Shown in pieces: positions 21,046 to 29,681 of a stretch of DNA of 64,000 bases. This DNA comes from Streptomyces sp. RPA4-2 (GTDB taxonomy: Bacteria; Actinomycetota; Actinomycetes; Streptomycetales; Streptomycetaceae). The notes beneath the pieces are model-generated. The model had not been told where the DNA came from and ran no database searches. It saw only the letters and a program-made list of their open reading frames with translations. Positions within the stretch are counted from its first letter, which is position 1; every line of letters starts with the position of its first letter. Where the stretch lies: contig NZ_CP050975.2 in assembly GCF_012273515.2 (NCBI RefSeq), positions 4,960,001-5,024,000 on the forward strand, given 5' to 3'. The position numbers were made by a program, and so were the translations under genes.

Positions 21046-22236
21046 CTAGCGGGCCGACCGGAGCCGCCGGGCCGCCTCTTCCAGCACCTCGGTCCGCTTG
21101 CAGAACGCGAAGCGCACGAAGGGCGCGCCCTCCTCCCGGTGGTCGTAGAAGACCGCGTTCGGGATGGCGACGACCCCGGCGCGTTCCGGCAGCGCGCGGC
21201 AGAAGGCGAAGCCGTCGCTCTCGCCGAGCGGGCGGATGTCGGTGGTGACGAAGTACGTGCCGGCCGGCCGGAAGACCTCGAACCCCGCCGCCGTGAGCCC
21301 GGCGGCCAGCACGTCCCGCTTGGCGCGCAGGTCCGTACGGAACGCCTCGAAGTACGTGTCCGGCAACGCGAGCGCCTCGGCCACCGCGTACTGGAACGGT
21401 CCCGAGGCCACGTACGTGAGGAACTGCTTCGCCGACCGTACGGCGGTGACGAGGTCCGGCGTGGAGGTGATCCAGCCGACCTTCCAGCCGGTGAAGGAGA
21501 AGGTCTTGCCCGCGCTGCCGATGGTGACGGTCCGCTCCCGCATCCCGGGGAAGGAGGCCAGCGGCACGTGCTCGGCGTCGTCGAACACGAGGTGCTCGTA
21601 CACCTCGTCCGTCACGACGAGCAGGTCCCGCTCGACGGCGAGCTTCGCGATCTCACCGAGCTCCTCGCGGGAGAGGACGGTGCCGGTGGGGTTGTGCGGG
21701 GTGTTGAGGAGCAGCAGCCGGGTGTTGTCCGTGACCGCGTCGCGCAGTTCGTCGAGGTCCAGCCGGAAGCGGCCCTCGTGCGGGCGCAGGGTGACCGGGA
21801 TCCGGGTGCCGCCCGCCATCGCGATACCGGCCGCGTACGAGTCGTAGTACGGCTCCAGGGCGATGACCTCGTCGCCGGGCTCCACCAGGGCCAGCAGACT
21901 GGCGGCGATGGCCTCGGTGGCGCCCGCCGTGACCAGCACCTCGCGGTCGGGGTCGTACGACAGGCCGTAGTGGTGCTTCTGGTGCACGGCGATCGCCGTC
22001 CGCAGCTCGGGCACGCCGGGGCCCGGCGGGTACTGGTTGCCGCGTCCGTCGCGCAGCGCCCGCACGGCCGCTTCCCGGATCTCCTCGGGCCCGTCCGTGT
22101 CGGGGAAGCCCTGGCCGAGGTTGATCGAGTCGGTGCTGAGCGCCAGGGCCGACATCTCGGCGAAGATCGTGGTGCCGAACTCGGTGAGGCGGCGGTTGAG
22201 GAGCGGACGGCGGCCGTTGGAGGTCATGCCGGTCAT
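21046..22236 (-). CDS. Class I/II PLP-dependent aminotransferase
   Basis: A 396-residue fold-type I aminotransferase. The pyridoxal lysine is in SAGKTFSFTGWKVGW; substrate and cofactor motifs NTPHNPTGT and VVTDEVYEHLVFD are present. The start region NLGQGFPDTDGPEE and the overall pattern match the methionine/kynurenine/glutamine transaminase subgroup. It may act on aromatic or sulfur amino acids, but specificity is not visible. Two close in-frame ATGs (22236 and 22227) are possible starts. A single gene on the minus strand. Confidence 0.88.
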   Translation of the reverse strand: MTGMTSNGRRPLLNRRLTEFGTTIFAEMSALALSTDSINLGQGFPDTDGPEEIREAAVRALRDGRGNQYPPGPGVPELRTAIAVHQKHHYGLSYDPDREVLVTAGATEAIAASLLALVEPGDEVIALEPYYDSYAAGIAMAGGTRIPVTLRPHEGRFRLDLDELRDAVTDNTRLLLLNTPHNPTGTVLSREELGEIAKLAVERDLLVVTDEVYEHLVFDDAEHVPLASFPGMRERTVTIGSAGKTFSFTGWKVGWITSTPDLVTAVRSAKQFLTYVASGPFQYAVAEALALPDTYFEAFRTDLRAKRDVLAAGLTAAGFEVFRPAGTYFVTTDIRPLGESDGFAFCRALPERAGVVAIPNAVFYDHREEGAPFVRFAFCKRTEVLEEAARRLRSAR

Positions 22237-22439
22237 CCTGCGCCCAAGCCGCGGAGTTCCTCAACTCACCAGCCGTCGGGCCCCGGCCCGCACCCCGGGC
22301 GGAGGTCGTCCCGGCTTCTGATGCTCAGGACTTCCTCAACTCTGCTTTGGCGGGCGGGACGCGGGGGCATCCCCCTGTCACGCACGACGCGAGGCGCCCA
22401 CGGGGGGCCGCTTCGGGGGAACGAAAGGAGGGTGGCGCC

Positions 22440-22760
22440 ATGGTCATCGGCATCATCCTGGCGGTCTTCTTCATTGTCCTGATCGGCGGCCTCCGGGCCG
22501 GCCGCCGCGGCCGCGGTCGCGGGAAGGCCGGTTCGGTGAGGGCGGGGAACTCCCGATCGAGCGGGAGCCTCCTGGGGGGCGGAACCGGCGGTGGCGGCAG
22601 CTGGTGGTACGGCGGGGGCGACTCGTCCGGCGGCGGGCACCACGGGGGTCATCACGGCGGTCACTCGTGCGGCGGCGGTCACTCGTCGTGCGGCGGCGGC
22701 TCGTCCTGCGGAGGCGGGTCGTCCTGCGGTGGCGGCGGCGGATGCGGTGGAGGCAGCTGA
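22440..22760 (+). CDS. Small membrane protein with Gly/His/Cys-rich tail
   Basis: A 106-residue protein with one N-terminal helix (MVIGIILAVFFIVLIGGLRAG), a basic stop-transfer (RRGRGRGK) and a low-complexity tail. The tail has GGGHHGGHHGGH followed by five Cys spaced by Gly and Ser (SCGGGSSCGGGSSCGG). The many His and Cys suggest metal binding or oxidative cross-linking; this is inference. An excellent ribosome binding site (AAAGGAGGG) precedes the ATG at 22440, and a strong terminator follows, so it is a real expressed gene despite its composition. Similar tails occur after TPM-type domains, which are absent here. Function unknown. Confidence 0.75.
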   Translation: MVIGIILAVFFIVLIGGLRAGRRGRGRGKAGSVRAGNSRSSGSLLGGGTGGGGSWWYGGGDSSGGGHHGGHHGGHSCGGGHSSCGGGSSCGGGSSCGGGGGCGGGS

Positions 22761-22804
22761 CACGGGGCAGCCGAGCTCCACACGGACCACGCGTCCGCAG
22801 AACG

Positions 22805-22844
22805 CGGAGGTGCCCGCCGGAACGACTTCCGGCGGGCACCTCCG
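22805..22844 (+). terminator. Terminator after the Gly/His/Cys-rich gene
   Basis: A perfect 18-bp stem (22805-22822 with 22827-22844) and a 4-base loop lie 44 bases after the stop. Confidence 0.86.
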
Positions 22845-23122
22845 TGTGCGGGGCCGGGGCCGGGAGGTGGTGCCGGGGGGCGGCCGGGAGGTGGTGCAGC
22901 GGTGCGACCGGGAAATTTTCACGAGGAAACGCCGGGCCCGCCGGGAGCTTCCCTTCATGAGCCGTCCGGGGGCTTCGAGGGGGCCGTGACCGGCGCGTGT
23001 CGCCGCGCTCCGGGAGGCCGGACCGGGCTTCCGTTTCCGCGCGCCCGGCGCACGGCGTGGTTGAACAGTTGAACTGTGGAGCCCTCGGGGGGATGGAAAC
23101 CCTACGAAGTTGGGTAAAAACG

Positions 23123-23139
23123 CTGTGGTGGCACCACAG
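23123..23139. promoter_or_regulatory. CTGTGGTG-G-CACCACAG palindrome
   Basis: A perfect 17-bp palindrome (8-bp arms, one central base) sits 143 bp before the DUF2617 gene in a short less GC-rich stretch, where an operator would be expected. The cognate regulator is unknown. Confidence 0.45.
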
Positions 23140-23282
23140 TTCATGATTCCCTCTAAAACGCCAACGCGGCCCTCGGATCGTCCCTTCCTGACAGGGCTGA
23201 CCGGGCTGACCGGGTCGATCCCCCCATACCGACCGGGTGCGCCGGACCCCCACCTCCCTTTGCGTGCTAGCGGAGCCGACCC

Positions 23283-23825
23283 ATGCTCACGACCCTGAAC
23301 ACCGCCTACACCGACACGCGCGCGGCCGACCTCGCGTGGGCCCTGGGGCGCGAGCCGTTGCCCGCGCTCGCCACCCTCGACCTCGAACTCGACGGAGCGA
23401 GACTGCAGTTGCGGCTCCTCGGCGCGTCCCACCAGGTCCTCCTGGAGGAGGAGCGGGGCAGCTGTTCGGAGACCGTCGCATGCATCGCGGGCAGCAGCAC
23501 GCCCCTTCCTCTCGGCGTCGCCAAGCGGGTCGGCGACTGGGAGTACGAGTTCGCGGCGCGCGTCGAGACGCTTTCGTGCGGCTCCTTCGCGGGGCGCGCC
23601 CAGGAACTGCTGGCCCTGGTCTCCGACCACCCCAACGGACTCGTCGGCGTCTTCCCCGGCAGCCCGCACGCCTTCACCGCCCTACTGGCGCAGCGCCACG
23701 AGGGCCAGGTCCACTGGCGTACGTGGCACGCGTACCCGCAGGACGGCCAGCTGGTGGCGACCCGGACGAGGGTGGGGGTGCGGGTGACGGCCGAGGCCGA
23801 TCTGCTCAGCGCGTCCGGCGTGTGA
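23283..23825 (+). CDS. DUF2617 family protein
   Basis: A 180-residue cytoplasmic protein matching the actinobacterial DUF2617 family, with RAADLAWALGREPLPALA, HQVLLEEERGSCSETVACI and VFPGSPHAFTALLAQ as characteristic stretches. It has no signal peptide or membrane helix. The family has no known activity, but it is often found directly upstream of membrane spermidine synthase-like genes, as here (gap of about 200 bp). CGGAG precedes the ATG. The conserved Cys pair (SCSETVAC) is notable. Confidence 0.8.
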   Translation: MLTTLNTAYTDTRAADLAWALGREPLPALATLDLELDGARLQLRLLGASHQVLLEEERGSCSETVACIAGSSTPLPLGVAKRVGDWEYEFAARVETLSCGSFAGRAQELLALVSDHPNGLVGVFPGSPHAFTALLAQRHEGQVHWRTWHAYPQDGQLVATRTRVGVRVTAEADLLSASGV

Positions 23826-24024
23826 GGGCGTGTGAGGGCGTGCGAAGTCGCGTGCGGCCGTGCGAGTCCGGCTCGTGGGGATACGGCCGTTGAGACGAAC
23901 CGGGGGCCGGGGTGATGACCCCGGACGGGGCCCGTACCTGCCTCGGTGACCGTATACGGGCGTGCGCCAGATCCACACGTGTGGGTGACGAGGCGTAGTG
24001 CCGGTGTGACGTAGCGTTCCCAGC

Positions 24025-25668
24025 GTGATCGAACCGCACGCGCCTGCTCCCCCCGGCGCGCCGCCGCCCTGGGTCGTCCAGGGCCAGGCGCGGCTGCCCG
24101 TCCGTCCGGGCACCGGCCGGTTCCTCGTCCTCGCGGGCGTGTTCGTCTGTGCGGCCTGCGGACTCGTGTACGAACTCGAACTCGTCGCGCTCGCCTCCTA
24201 TCTGGTCGGCGACTCGGTCACCCAGGCCTCGGTCGTGCTGTCCGTCATGGTCTTCGCCATGGGGGTCGGCTCCCTCGCCGCCAAGCGTCTGCGTCTCTGC
24301 GCGGCGGCCGGCTTCGGCGCGGTCGAGGCCGCGCTCGCGCTGGTCGGCGGATGCAGCGCGATGGCCCTGTACGCCGTGTTCGCGTGGACCGGCGGCTGGG
24401 GCGGCGTCTGGGCGGGCGGGTGCCGGTACCTGCTGGCCGCCTTCTCGCTCGCCATCGGCCTGCTGATCGGCGCCGAGGTGCCCCTCCTCATGGAGCTGAT
24501 ACAGCGCATCCGCCGCCAGGACCCGGGCGGGGCGGTGGCGGACCTCTTCGCCGCGGACTACGTCGGCGCCCTCGTCGGAGGCCTGGCCTTTCCCTTCCTG
24601 CTGCTGCCCCAGCTCGGGCAGCTGACCGGCGCACTGCTGACCGGGGCGGTGAACGCGCTGGTCGGCGGCGCCCTCGTCCTCGGCCTGTTCCGCCGGGACC
24701 TGAGCAGACGCGGGCGCTGGCTCCTGCTGATCGCCAATGTGGTGGTCCTCGGCCTGCTCGCCGCGGCCGCCGTACTCGTCGGCGACTTCGAACACGCGGC
24801 ACGGCAGGCGGTGTACGGCAGGGACGTGCGGGTCGCCCTGCGGACCGGGGTACAGGAAGTGGTCCTCACCGGCGGCACGCACGGACGTCCGCTCGGCCTC
24901 TTCCTCGACGGACGCCTGCGGGCCGGCGGCCGTGACGAGCACCGCTACCACGAGGCCCTGGTGCACCCCGCGATGAACGGGCGCCGCACGCGCGTGCTCG
25001 TCCTCGGCGGCGGCGACGGACTCGCGCTCCGCGAGGTGCTGCGCTATCCGGACGTCCGCCGGGTCGACGTGGTCGACCGCGACGCCGGTGTGGTGGGGCT
25101 GGCACGCCGCGACCCGGCCCTGTCGGCGCTCAACGGCCACGCGTTCGACGACCCGCGGGTGCATGTGTTCACCGCCGACGCCTTCTGCTGGCTGCGCGGG
25201 GACCCGCCCCGGTACGACGTGGTGATCTCCGACCTGCCGGACCCCGGGATCACGGCGAGCGCGAAGCTGTACTCACAGGAGTTCTACGGGCTGACGCGCC
25301 GGGCGCTGGCCGACGGCGGGCGACTGGTGGTGCACGCCGGACCGGTCTCCTCACGCCCACGTGTCTTCTGGACCGTCGAGGCGACGGTACGGGCCGCCGG
25401 CCTGCGCGCCGACCCGTACCGGGTGGCCGGGCGCGACTCCGGTTCCGCGGCCGGACCCGACCGGACGGCGGGTGCGGCCACGGCCCCGCGCGACTGGGGG
25501 TTCGTCCTCGCGTCCGCCAGGGGGACGGCCCTGCGCCTGGACCCCCGCGGGCCCGCTCTGCGCTCGCTCACCCCGCGGTCCCTCGCGGCGGACGCACGGG
25601 CCGCGCGGCTCACCCGGATCATGGGAGAGGTGCCGTCCACGCTGGTGCATCCGCGCTACTCCGACTGA
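24025..25668 (+). CDS. Membrane-anchored spermidine synthase-like protein
   Basis: A 547-residue fusion of a seven-helix membrane domain (about residues 30-260, with [20 protein letters not shown] and [13 protein letters not shown]) and a polyamine aminopropyltransferase domain. The second part shows the nucleoside-binding loop [16 protein letters not shown], the acidic [10 protein letters not shown] and the catalytic region [11 protein letters not shown], with [13 protein letters not shown]. Such proteins would transfer an aminopropyl group from decarboxylated S-adenosylmethionine, but physiological acceptors of the membrane form are not established. GTG 24025 begins the frame. It follows the DUF2617 gene in the same direction. 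Confidence 0.87.
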   Translation: MIEPHAPAPPGAPPPWVVQGQARLPVRPGTGRFLVLAGVFVCAACGLVYELELVALASYLVGDSVTQASVVLSVMVFAMGVGSLAAKRLRLCAAAGFGAVEAALALVGGCSAMALYAVFAWTGGWGGVWAGGCRYLLAAFSLAIGLLIGAEVPLLMELIQRIRRQDPGGAVADLFAADYVGALVGGLAFPFLLLPQLGQLTGALLTGAVNALVGGALVLGLFRRDLSRRGRWLLLIANVVVLGLLAAAAVLVGDFEHAARQAVYGRDVRVALRTGVQEVVLTGGTHGRPLGLFLDGRLRAGGRDEHRYHEALVHPAMNGRRTRVLVLGGGDGLALREVLRYPDVRRVDVVDRDAGVVGLARRDPALSALNGHAFDDPRVHVFTADAFCWLRGDPPRYDVVISDLPDPGITASAKLYSQEFYGLTRRALADGGRLVVHAGPVSSRPRVFWTVEATVRAAGLRADPYRVAGRDSGSAAGPDRTAGAATAPRDWGFVLASARGTALRLDPRGPALRSLTPRSLAADARAARLTRIMGEVPSTLVHPRYSD

Positions 25669-25755
25669 CACGGGGGGCGCGGGAATGGGGGAATGACGCG
25701 GGAATCCCGTGATACGGGGGTGCGGTTCGCACCGGCCTGGGTAGGCTCGGCCGAC

Positions 25756-26631
25756 ATGGAGCATGAGGTGTTCGTTCCGGTTCCGGCCGAGCGGCTGAGG
25801 GAGGCGCTGGCCGATCCCGCGCGGGTGGCCCGGGCGGTACCCGGGCTCCAGCAGGACGCCGGCACCGCGCCCGTCTCCGGGCGACTGCGTGTCCGCGTCG
25901 GCGGCCACACCATCACCTATCGCGGGGCGGTGCGGGTGGTCGCCCAGGACGACGGTGCGTACGCCGTCGAGGGGGACGGCGCGGAGGCCCGTGGCACCGG
26001 GACCGTGAAACTCGCCCTCACCCTCCGTCTGGCGCCGGCCGAGGGCGGCACCACGCTCGTCGTCACGGGTACCGCCACGGCGGACGGGCGCCTGGGGGAA
26101 CTCGCTCCGGCCGCGGTCGCCACGGCGGCGACCCGGCTGCTGAACCGGTTCGCGGAGAATCTGGCGGCCGGGACGGAGGACGCGTCCGCGGCCGGGGGTG
26201 GATCCGGTTCCGAGGGTGAGGCCGGGGGCGAGCCGGGTTCTGAGGCTGAGGTCGAGGACGGTTCCGAGGGTGGTTCCGAGGCCGGGGTCGAGTCCGCGGA
26301 CGGGGGCGGCGTGACGCACTCCGTCTTCGACGCCGAGGTCCCGCCGCCGTCCCTCGACCCCCATGCCGGGGACGACCAGGAACCGGCTCCGACGGTTCCT
26401 GGCCCGGTCGACGGGGAGGACTCCATCGCCGAGGCGGCGCACGCGCGGCGGACGATGATCGGGCGCAGCGCGGAGGAGGTCGACCATGCGCCGCCGCGGG
26501 GGCGGTACGCGCCGGTGCCGGCGCCGGAGGCCGATGGGGGGCGTGCGGTGCTTCGTTGGGCGGCTCCTGCGGCGGCGGTCGTGGTGGCCTCGGCGATCGT
26601 CGTCACCCGAGCGTTGCGCAAGCGGCGCTGA
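25756..26631 (+). CDS. CoxG-like SRPBCC protein with C-terminal membrane anchor
   Basis: A 291-residue protein. Residues 1-140 form a CoxG-type SRPBCC lipid-binding fold (MEHEVFVPVPAERLREALAD, VARAVPGLQQ, GRLRVRVGGHTITYRG). A Gly/Glu-rich acidic linker follows (residues about 140-190, GSEAEVEDGSEGG), then a hydrophobic helix near the end (APAAAVVVASAIVVT) and the basic tail RALRKRR, so the protein is tail-anchored in the membrane. CoxG proteins were first described as membrane anchors of CO dehydrogenase, but no cox genes are nearby, so its partner is unknown. ATG 25756 is preferred over an upstream start at 25693 because it matches the domain boundary. Confidence 0.82.
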   Translation: MEHEVFVPVPAERLREALADPARVARAVPGLQQDAGTAPVSGRLRVRVGGHTITYRGAVRVVAQDDGAYAVEGDGAEARGTGTVKLALTLRLAPAEGGTTLVVTGTATADGRLGELAPAAVATAATRLLNRFAENLAAGTEDASAAGGGSGSEGEAGGEPGSEAEVEDGSEGGSEAGVESADGGGVTHSVFDAEVPPPSLDPHAGDDQEPAPTVPGPVDGEDSIAEAAHARRTMIGRSAEEVDHAPPRGRYAPVPAPEADGGRAVLRWAAPAAAVVVASAIVVTRALRKRR

Positions 26632-26726
26632 TCCCTTGCCGGGGGGTTCGGTGTCCGTCCCCGGGGCTCCGCCCCGGACCCCGCCAAGGGGCTGCCGCCC
26701 CCTGGACCCCCGCATCGCCCGAAGGG

Positions 26727-27002
26727 CTCGTCCTCAAACGCCGGACGGGCTGGAGATGCGGGCCCACGCCGGAGATGCCGGCCCGCGCTGGAGATGCGGG
26801 CCCACGCCGGAGATGCCGGCCCGCGCCGGATGGTTCCGACTGAGATGCCGGCCCGCGCTGGAGTTACCGGCCCGCGCTGGAGATGCCGGCCCGCGTCGGA
26901 GTTACCGGCCCGCGCCGGAGATGCCGGCCCGCGTCGGATGGTTCCGACTGGAGATGCCGGCCGCGGCCATGTCTTTCAGCCCGTCCGGCGTTTGAGGACG
27001 AG
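26727..27002. repeat. Inverted repeat enclosing a minisatellite
   Basis: The 26-bp arms CTCGTCCTCAAACGCCGGAC... (26727-26752) and its inverse (26977-27002) flank about 224 bp. The same arm sequence occurs in the larger palindrome at 60134-60380, so it belongs to a repeat family of this genome. It could act as a transcription terminator for both sides. Confidence 0.75.
26753..26968. repeat. About ten 19-bp tandem repeats
   Basis: The unit GAGATGCCGGCCCGCGCTG is repeated about ten times with variants GAGATGCGGGCCCACGCCG and GAGTTACCGGCCCGCGCTG. Two copies of GATGGTTCCGACT interrupt the array. Frames through it give only Ala/Arg/Pro repeats, so it is not coding. Start and end are approximate. 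Confidence 0.75.
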
Positions 27003-27088
27003 GCCGTTCAGGCCGAAAACAGGGGCCGGCCGGCGGCAGCCCCCGGGTACGGGCCGGTCGGAGGAACCGGACCAGTAGGGTCAACTCC

Positions 27089-27877
27089 GTGAGTAACGAA
27101 GACATCACGCTGACCGCGGGCGACGCGGAAGCGACCGTCACGCCGGGCAACGGCGGACGGGTCGGGAGTCTGAAGGTCGGCGGCGTGGAACTGCTGCGCC
27201 AGGGTGAGAAGTTCGGGTGCTTCCCGATGACCCCGTGGTGCGGCCGGATCCGCGACGGCCGCTTCCTGGACGGCGCGACCGTCCAGCAGATGCCCCTCAA
27301 CTCCCCGCCCCACGCCATCCACGGCACCGCCCGCGACGGCGCCTGGCGCACCGCCCGCGCCGACAAGCGGGAGGCCGTCATCACGTACGACCTCGTCGCG
27401 CCCTGGCCGCACCCCGGCCGCGTCACCCAGGCGTTCACCCTGACCGAGGACGCCCTCAAGGTCACCATGTCCGTGGAGACGTACGACTCCTCCTTCCCCG
27501 CCCAGATCGGCTGGCACCCGTGGTTCAACCGGACCCTGGCGGGAGAGGGCGTCCAGGTCGGGTTCACCCCCGCCTGGCAGGAGGAGCGCGGCGCCGACCA
27601 TCTGCCCACCGGCCGCCGCGTCGACCCCCTCCCCAGCCCCTGGGACGACTGCTTCGGCATGCCCGGCGGCGTCGACGTCACGCTCACCTGGCCCGGCCGG
27701 CTGGAGCTGAAGGTGGCCAGCCGGGAGGAGTGGGTCGTGGTGTACGACGAGCAGGAGGCGGCGGTGTGCGTGGAGCCGCAGACCGGTCCGCCGAACGGGC
27801 TGAACACCCACCCGCGCCTGGTCACCCCCATCGAGCCGCTGGAGGCGTCCATGACCTGGAGCTGGCGGCGCCTCTAA
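27089..27877 (+). CDS. Aldose 1-epimerase family protein
   Basis: A 262-residue galactose-mutarotase-fold protein. It shows the beta-sandwich pattern with FPMTPWCGRIRDGRF, the catalytic HAIHGTARDGAW region, IGWHPWFNRT and the late VCVEPQTGPPNGLNTHP with the conserved Glu. It interconverts anomers of a hexose, possibly a hexose-6-phosphate. GTG 27089 is near the promoter side of the repeat gap. The next gene, pyrE, starts 10 bases after the stop, so the two form an operon even though their pathways differ. Confidence 0.86.
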   Translation: MSNEDITLTAGDAEATVTPGNGGRVGSLKVGGVELLRQGEKFGCFPMTPWCGRIRDGRFLDGATVQQMPLNSPPHAIHGTARDGAWRTARADKREAVITYDLVAPWPHPGRVTQAFTLTEDALKVTMSVETYDSSFPAQIGWHPWFNRTLAGEGVQVGFTPAWQEERGADHLPTGRRVDPLPSPWDDCFGMPGGVDVTLTWPGRLELKVASREEWVVVYDEQEAAVCVEPQTGPPNGLNTHPRLVTPIEPLEASMTWSWRRL

Positions 27878-27887
27878 GCTGGCGGGC

Positions 27888-28436
27888 ATGAGTGACGTGC
27901 GCGGAGCGCTGCTGCAGCAGATCAAGGACAAGGCCGTGGTGCACGGCAAGGTGACCCTCTCCTCGGGTCTGGAAGCCGACTACTACGTGGACCTGCGCCG
28001 GGTCACGCTGGACGGCGAGGCCGCGCCGCTGGTCGGACAGGTGCTCCTCGACCTCACGGCCGGGCTGGACTTCGAGGCGGTGGGCGGCCTCACCATGGGC
28101 GCCGACCCCGTCGCCGGGGCCATGATGCACGCCGCCGCGGCCCGGGGCCGGAAGCTGGACGCCTTCGTCGTACGGAAGGCCGCCAAGGCGCACGGTCTGC
28201 AGCGCCGCGTGGAGGGCCCGGAGATCAGGGGGCGGCGGGTGCTCGTCGTCGAGGACACCTCGACCACCGGCGGCTCCCCGCTCGCCGCCGTCGAGGCGGT
28301 CCGGGAGGCCGGCGCCGAGGTCGTCGCGGTGGCGACGATCGTCGACCGCGCGACCGGCGCCGCCGAGAAGATCCAGGCCGGCGCCGGAGTGCCGTACCTC
28401 TTCGCCTTCTCCAAGGACGAGTTGGGCCTGGACTGA
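27888..28436 (+). CDS. pyrE: Orotate phosphoribosyltransferase
   Basis: A 182-residue PyrE that joins orotate to phosphoribosyl pyrophosphate to give orotidine 5'-phosphate in UMP synthesis. The PRPP loop RVLVVEDTSTTGGSPLAAVEAV (within residues 110-135) and GLTMGADPVAGAMMHAAA are diagnostic, with the flexible loop FVVRKAAKAHG upstream. The length fits the family. It is 10 bases after the aldose epimerase gene and shares its transcript; a weak hairpin follows the stop. Confidence 0.95.
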   Translation: MSDVRGALLQQIKDKAVVHGKVTLSSGLEADYYVDLRRVTLDGEAAPLVGQVLLDLTAGLDFEAVGGLTMGADPVAGAMMHAAAARGRKLDAFVVRKAAKAHGLQRRVEGPEIRGRRVLVVEDTSTTGGSPLAAVEAVREAGAEVVAVATIVDRATGAAEKIQAGAGVPYLFAFSKDELGLD

Positions 28437-28442
28437 CGACGG

Positions 28443-28482
28443 GTCCGGGATCCCGCCGAACCCAGGGTCCCGCATCCCGGAC
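28443..28482 (+). terminator. Weak hairpin after pyrE
   Basis: Arms GTCCGGGAT (28443-28451) and ATCCCGGAC (28474-28482) are perfectly inverted but are separated by 22 bases. It could end the epimerase-pyrE transcript; there is no U-tract. Confidence 0.4.
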
Positions 28483-28596
28483 AGGGTGACCGGAGCACCG
28501 GGTCAAGTCTGGAAGGATGGGGCCGACGATGACGTCGCCCCCTAGGTCAGGGCCGTAAGCAGCAGAACGCCACCCGCACATACAAGGAGCGGACAG

Positions 28597-29619
28597 ATGC
28601 CCATCGCAACCCCCGAGGTCTACGCCGAGATGCTCGACCGGGCGAAGGCAGGCAAGTTCGCCTACCCGGCCATCAACGTGACCTCCTCCCAGACCCTGCA
28701 CGCTGCGCTGCGCGGCTTCGCGGAGGCGGAGAGCGACGGCATCATCCAGATGTCCACCGGTGGCGCGGAGTTCCTCGGCGGCCAGCACAAGAAGGACATG
28801 GTGACCGGCGCGGTCGCGCTCGCCGAGTTCGCGTACATCGTCGCCGCCAAGTACGACATCACGGTCGCGCTGCACACGGACCACTGCCCCAAGGACAAGC
28901 TGGACACCTACGTCCGGCCGCTGCTCGACATCTCCGCCGAGCGCGTCGCCCGGGGCGAGAACCCGCTGTTCCAGTCCCACATGTGGGACGGCTCCGCCGA
29001 GACCCTCGCCGACAACCTGGCCATCGGCCAGGAGCTGCTCGCGAAGGCCGCCGCCGCGAAGATCATCCTTGAGGTCGAGATCACCCCGACCGGTGGCGAG
29101 GAGGACGGTGTCTCGCACGAGATCAACGACTCCCTGTACACCACGGTCGACGACGCGATCCGCACCGCCGAGGCCCTCGGCCTGGGCGAGAAGGGCCGCT
29201 ACCTGCTCGCCGCGTCCTTCGGCAACGTGCACGGCGTCTACAAGCCGGGCAACGTCGTCCTGCGCCCCGAGCTCCTGAAGGAGCTGAGCGACGGTGTCGC
29301 CGCCAAGTTCGGCACGGCGTCCCCGTTCGACTTCGTCTTCCACGGCGGCTCCGGCTCCTCGGCCGAGGAGATCGCCACCGCGCTGGAGAACGGCGTCGTG
29401 AAGATGAACCTCGACACCGACACCCAGTACGCGTTCACGCGTCCGGTCGTCGACCACATGTTCAGGAACTACGACGGCGTCCTGAAGGTCGACGGCGAGG
29501 TCGGCTCCAAGAAGACCTACGACCCGCGGACCTGGGGCAAGCTGGCCGAGGCCGGCATGGCCCAGCGGGTGACCGAGGCCTGCGCCGCGCTGCGCTCCAC
29601 GGGCACGCGGATCAAGTAG
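28597..29619 (+). CDS. fba: Class II fructose-bisphosphate aldolase
   Basis: A 340-residue zinc-dependent aldolase that splits fructose 1,6-bisphosphate to dihydroxyacetone phosphate and glyceraldehyde 3-phosphate in glycolysis. Family motifs are HTDHCPKDKLD with the zinc His and Asp, ILEVEITPTGGEEDG, SFGNVHGVYKPGNV and VFHGGSGSSAEEI, then VKMNLDTDTQYAF. AAGGAG lies 8 bases before the ATG. It is transcribed alone and is followed by a hairpin. Confidence 0.97.
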   Translation: MPIATPEVYAEMLDRAKAGKFAYPAINVTSSQTLHAALRGFAEAESDGIIQMSTGGAEFLGGQHKKDMVTGAVALAEFAYIVAAKYDITVALHTDHCPKDKLDTYVRPLLDISAERVARGENPLFQSHMWDGSAETLADNLAIGQELLAKAAAAKIILEVEITPTGGEEDGVSHEINDSLYTTVDDAIRTAEALGLGEKGRYLLAASFGNVHGVYKPGNVVLRPELLKELSDGVAAKFGTASPFDFVFHGGSGSSAEEIATALENGVVKMNLDTDTQYAFTRPVVDHMFRNYDGVLKVDGEVGSKKTYDPRTWGKLAEAGMAQRVTEACAALRSTGTRIK

Positions 29620-29646
29620 AACGATCAAGCAACCGCACTCCGGTCG

Positions 29647-29675
29647 GGGCTCGGCACCTCCAAGGTGCCGGGCCC
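29647..29675 (+). terminator. Terminator after fba
   Basis: A 13-bp stem including one G-U pair, with a 3-base loop (core CGGCACCT / AGGTGCCG at 29652-29670), lies 28 bases after the fba stop and is followed by CTTCC. Confidence 0.78.
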
Positions 29676-29681
29676 TTCCGT

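Larger units (their letters stand above)
22761..23282. other. Gap between Gly/Cys-rich gene and DUF2617 gene
   Basis: About 520 bases. It contains the terminator at 22805-22844 and a 17-bp palindrome at 23123-23139; the part after 23050 is less GC-rich (AACAGTTGAACTGTGG) and likely holds the promoter of the DUF2617 gene. No gene is supported. Confidence 0.5.
26632..27088. other. Repeat-filled gap before aldose epimerase gene
   Basis: About 457 bases without a gene. It holds a GC-rich inverted repeat pair (26727-26752 and 26977-27002) enclosing a block of 19-bp tandem repeats; the last 80 bases lead to the GTG at 27089. Confidence 0.6.

Noticed and set aside
26753..26968. A possible CRISPR array
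   Set aside because: The 19-bp units are directly tandem with no spacers, and no cas genes are present.
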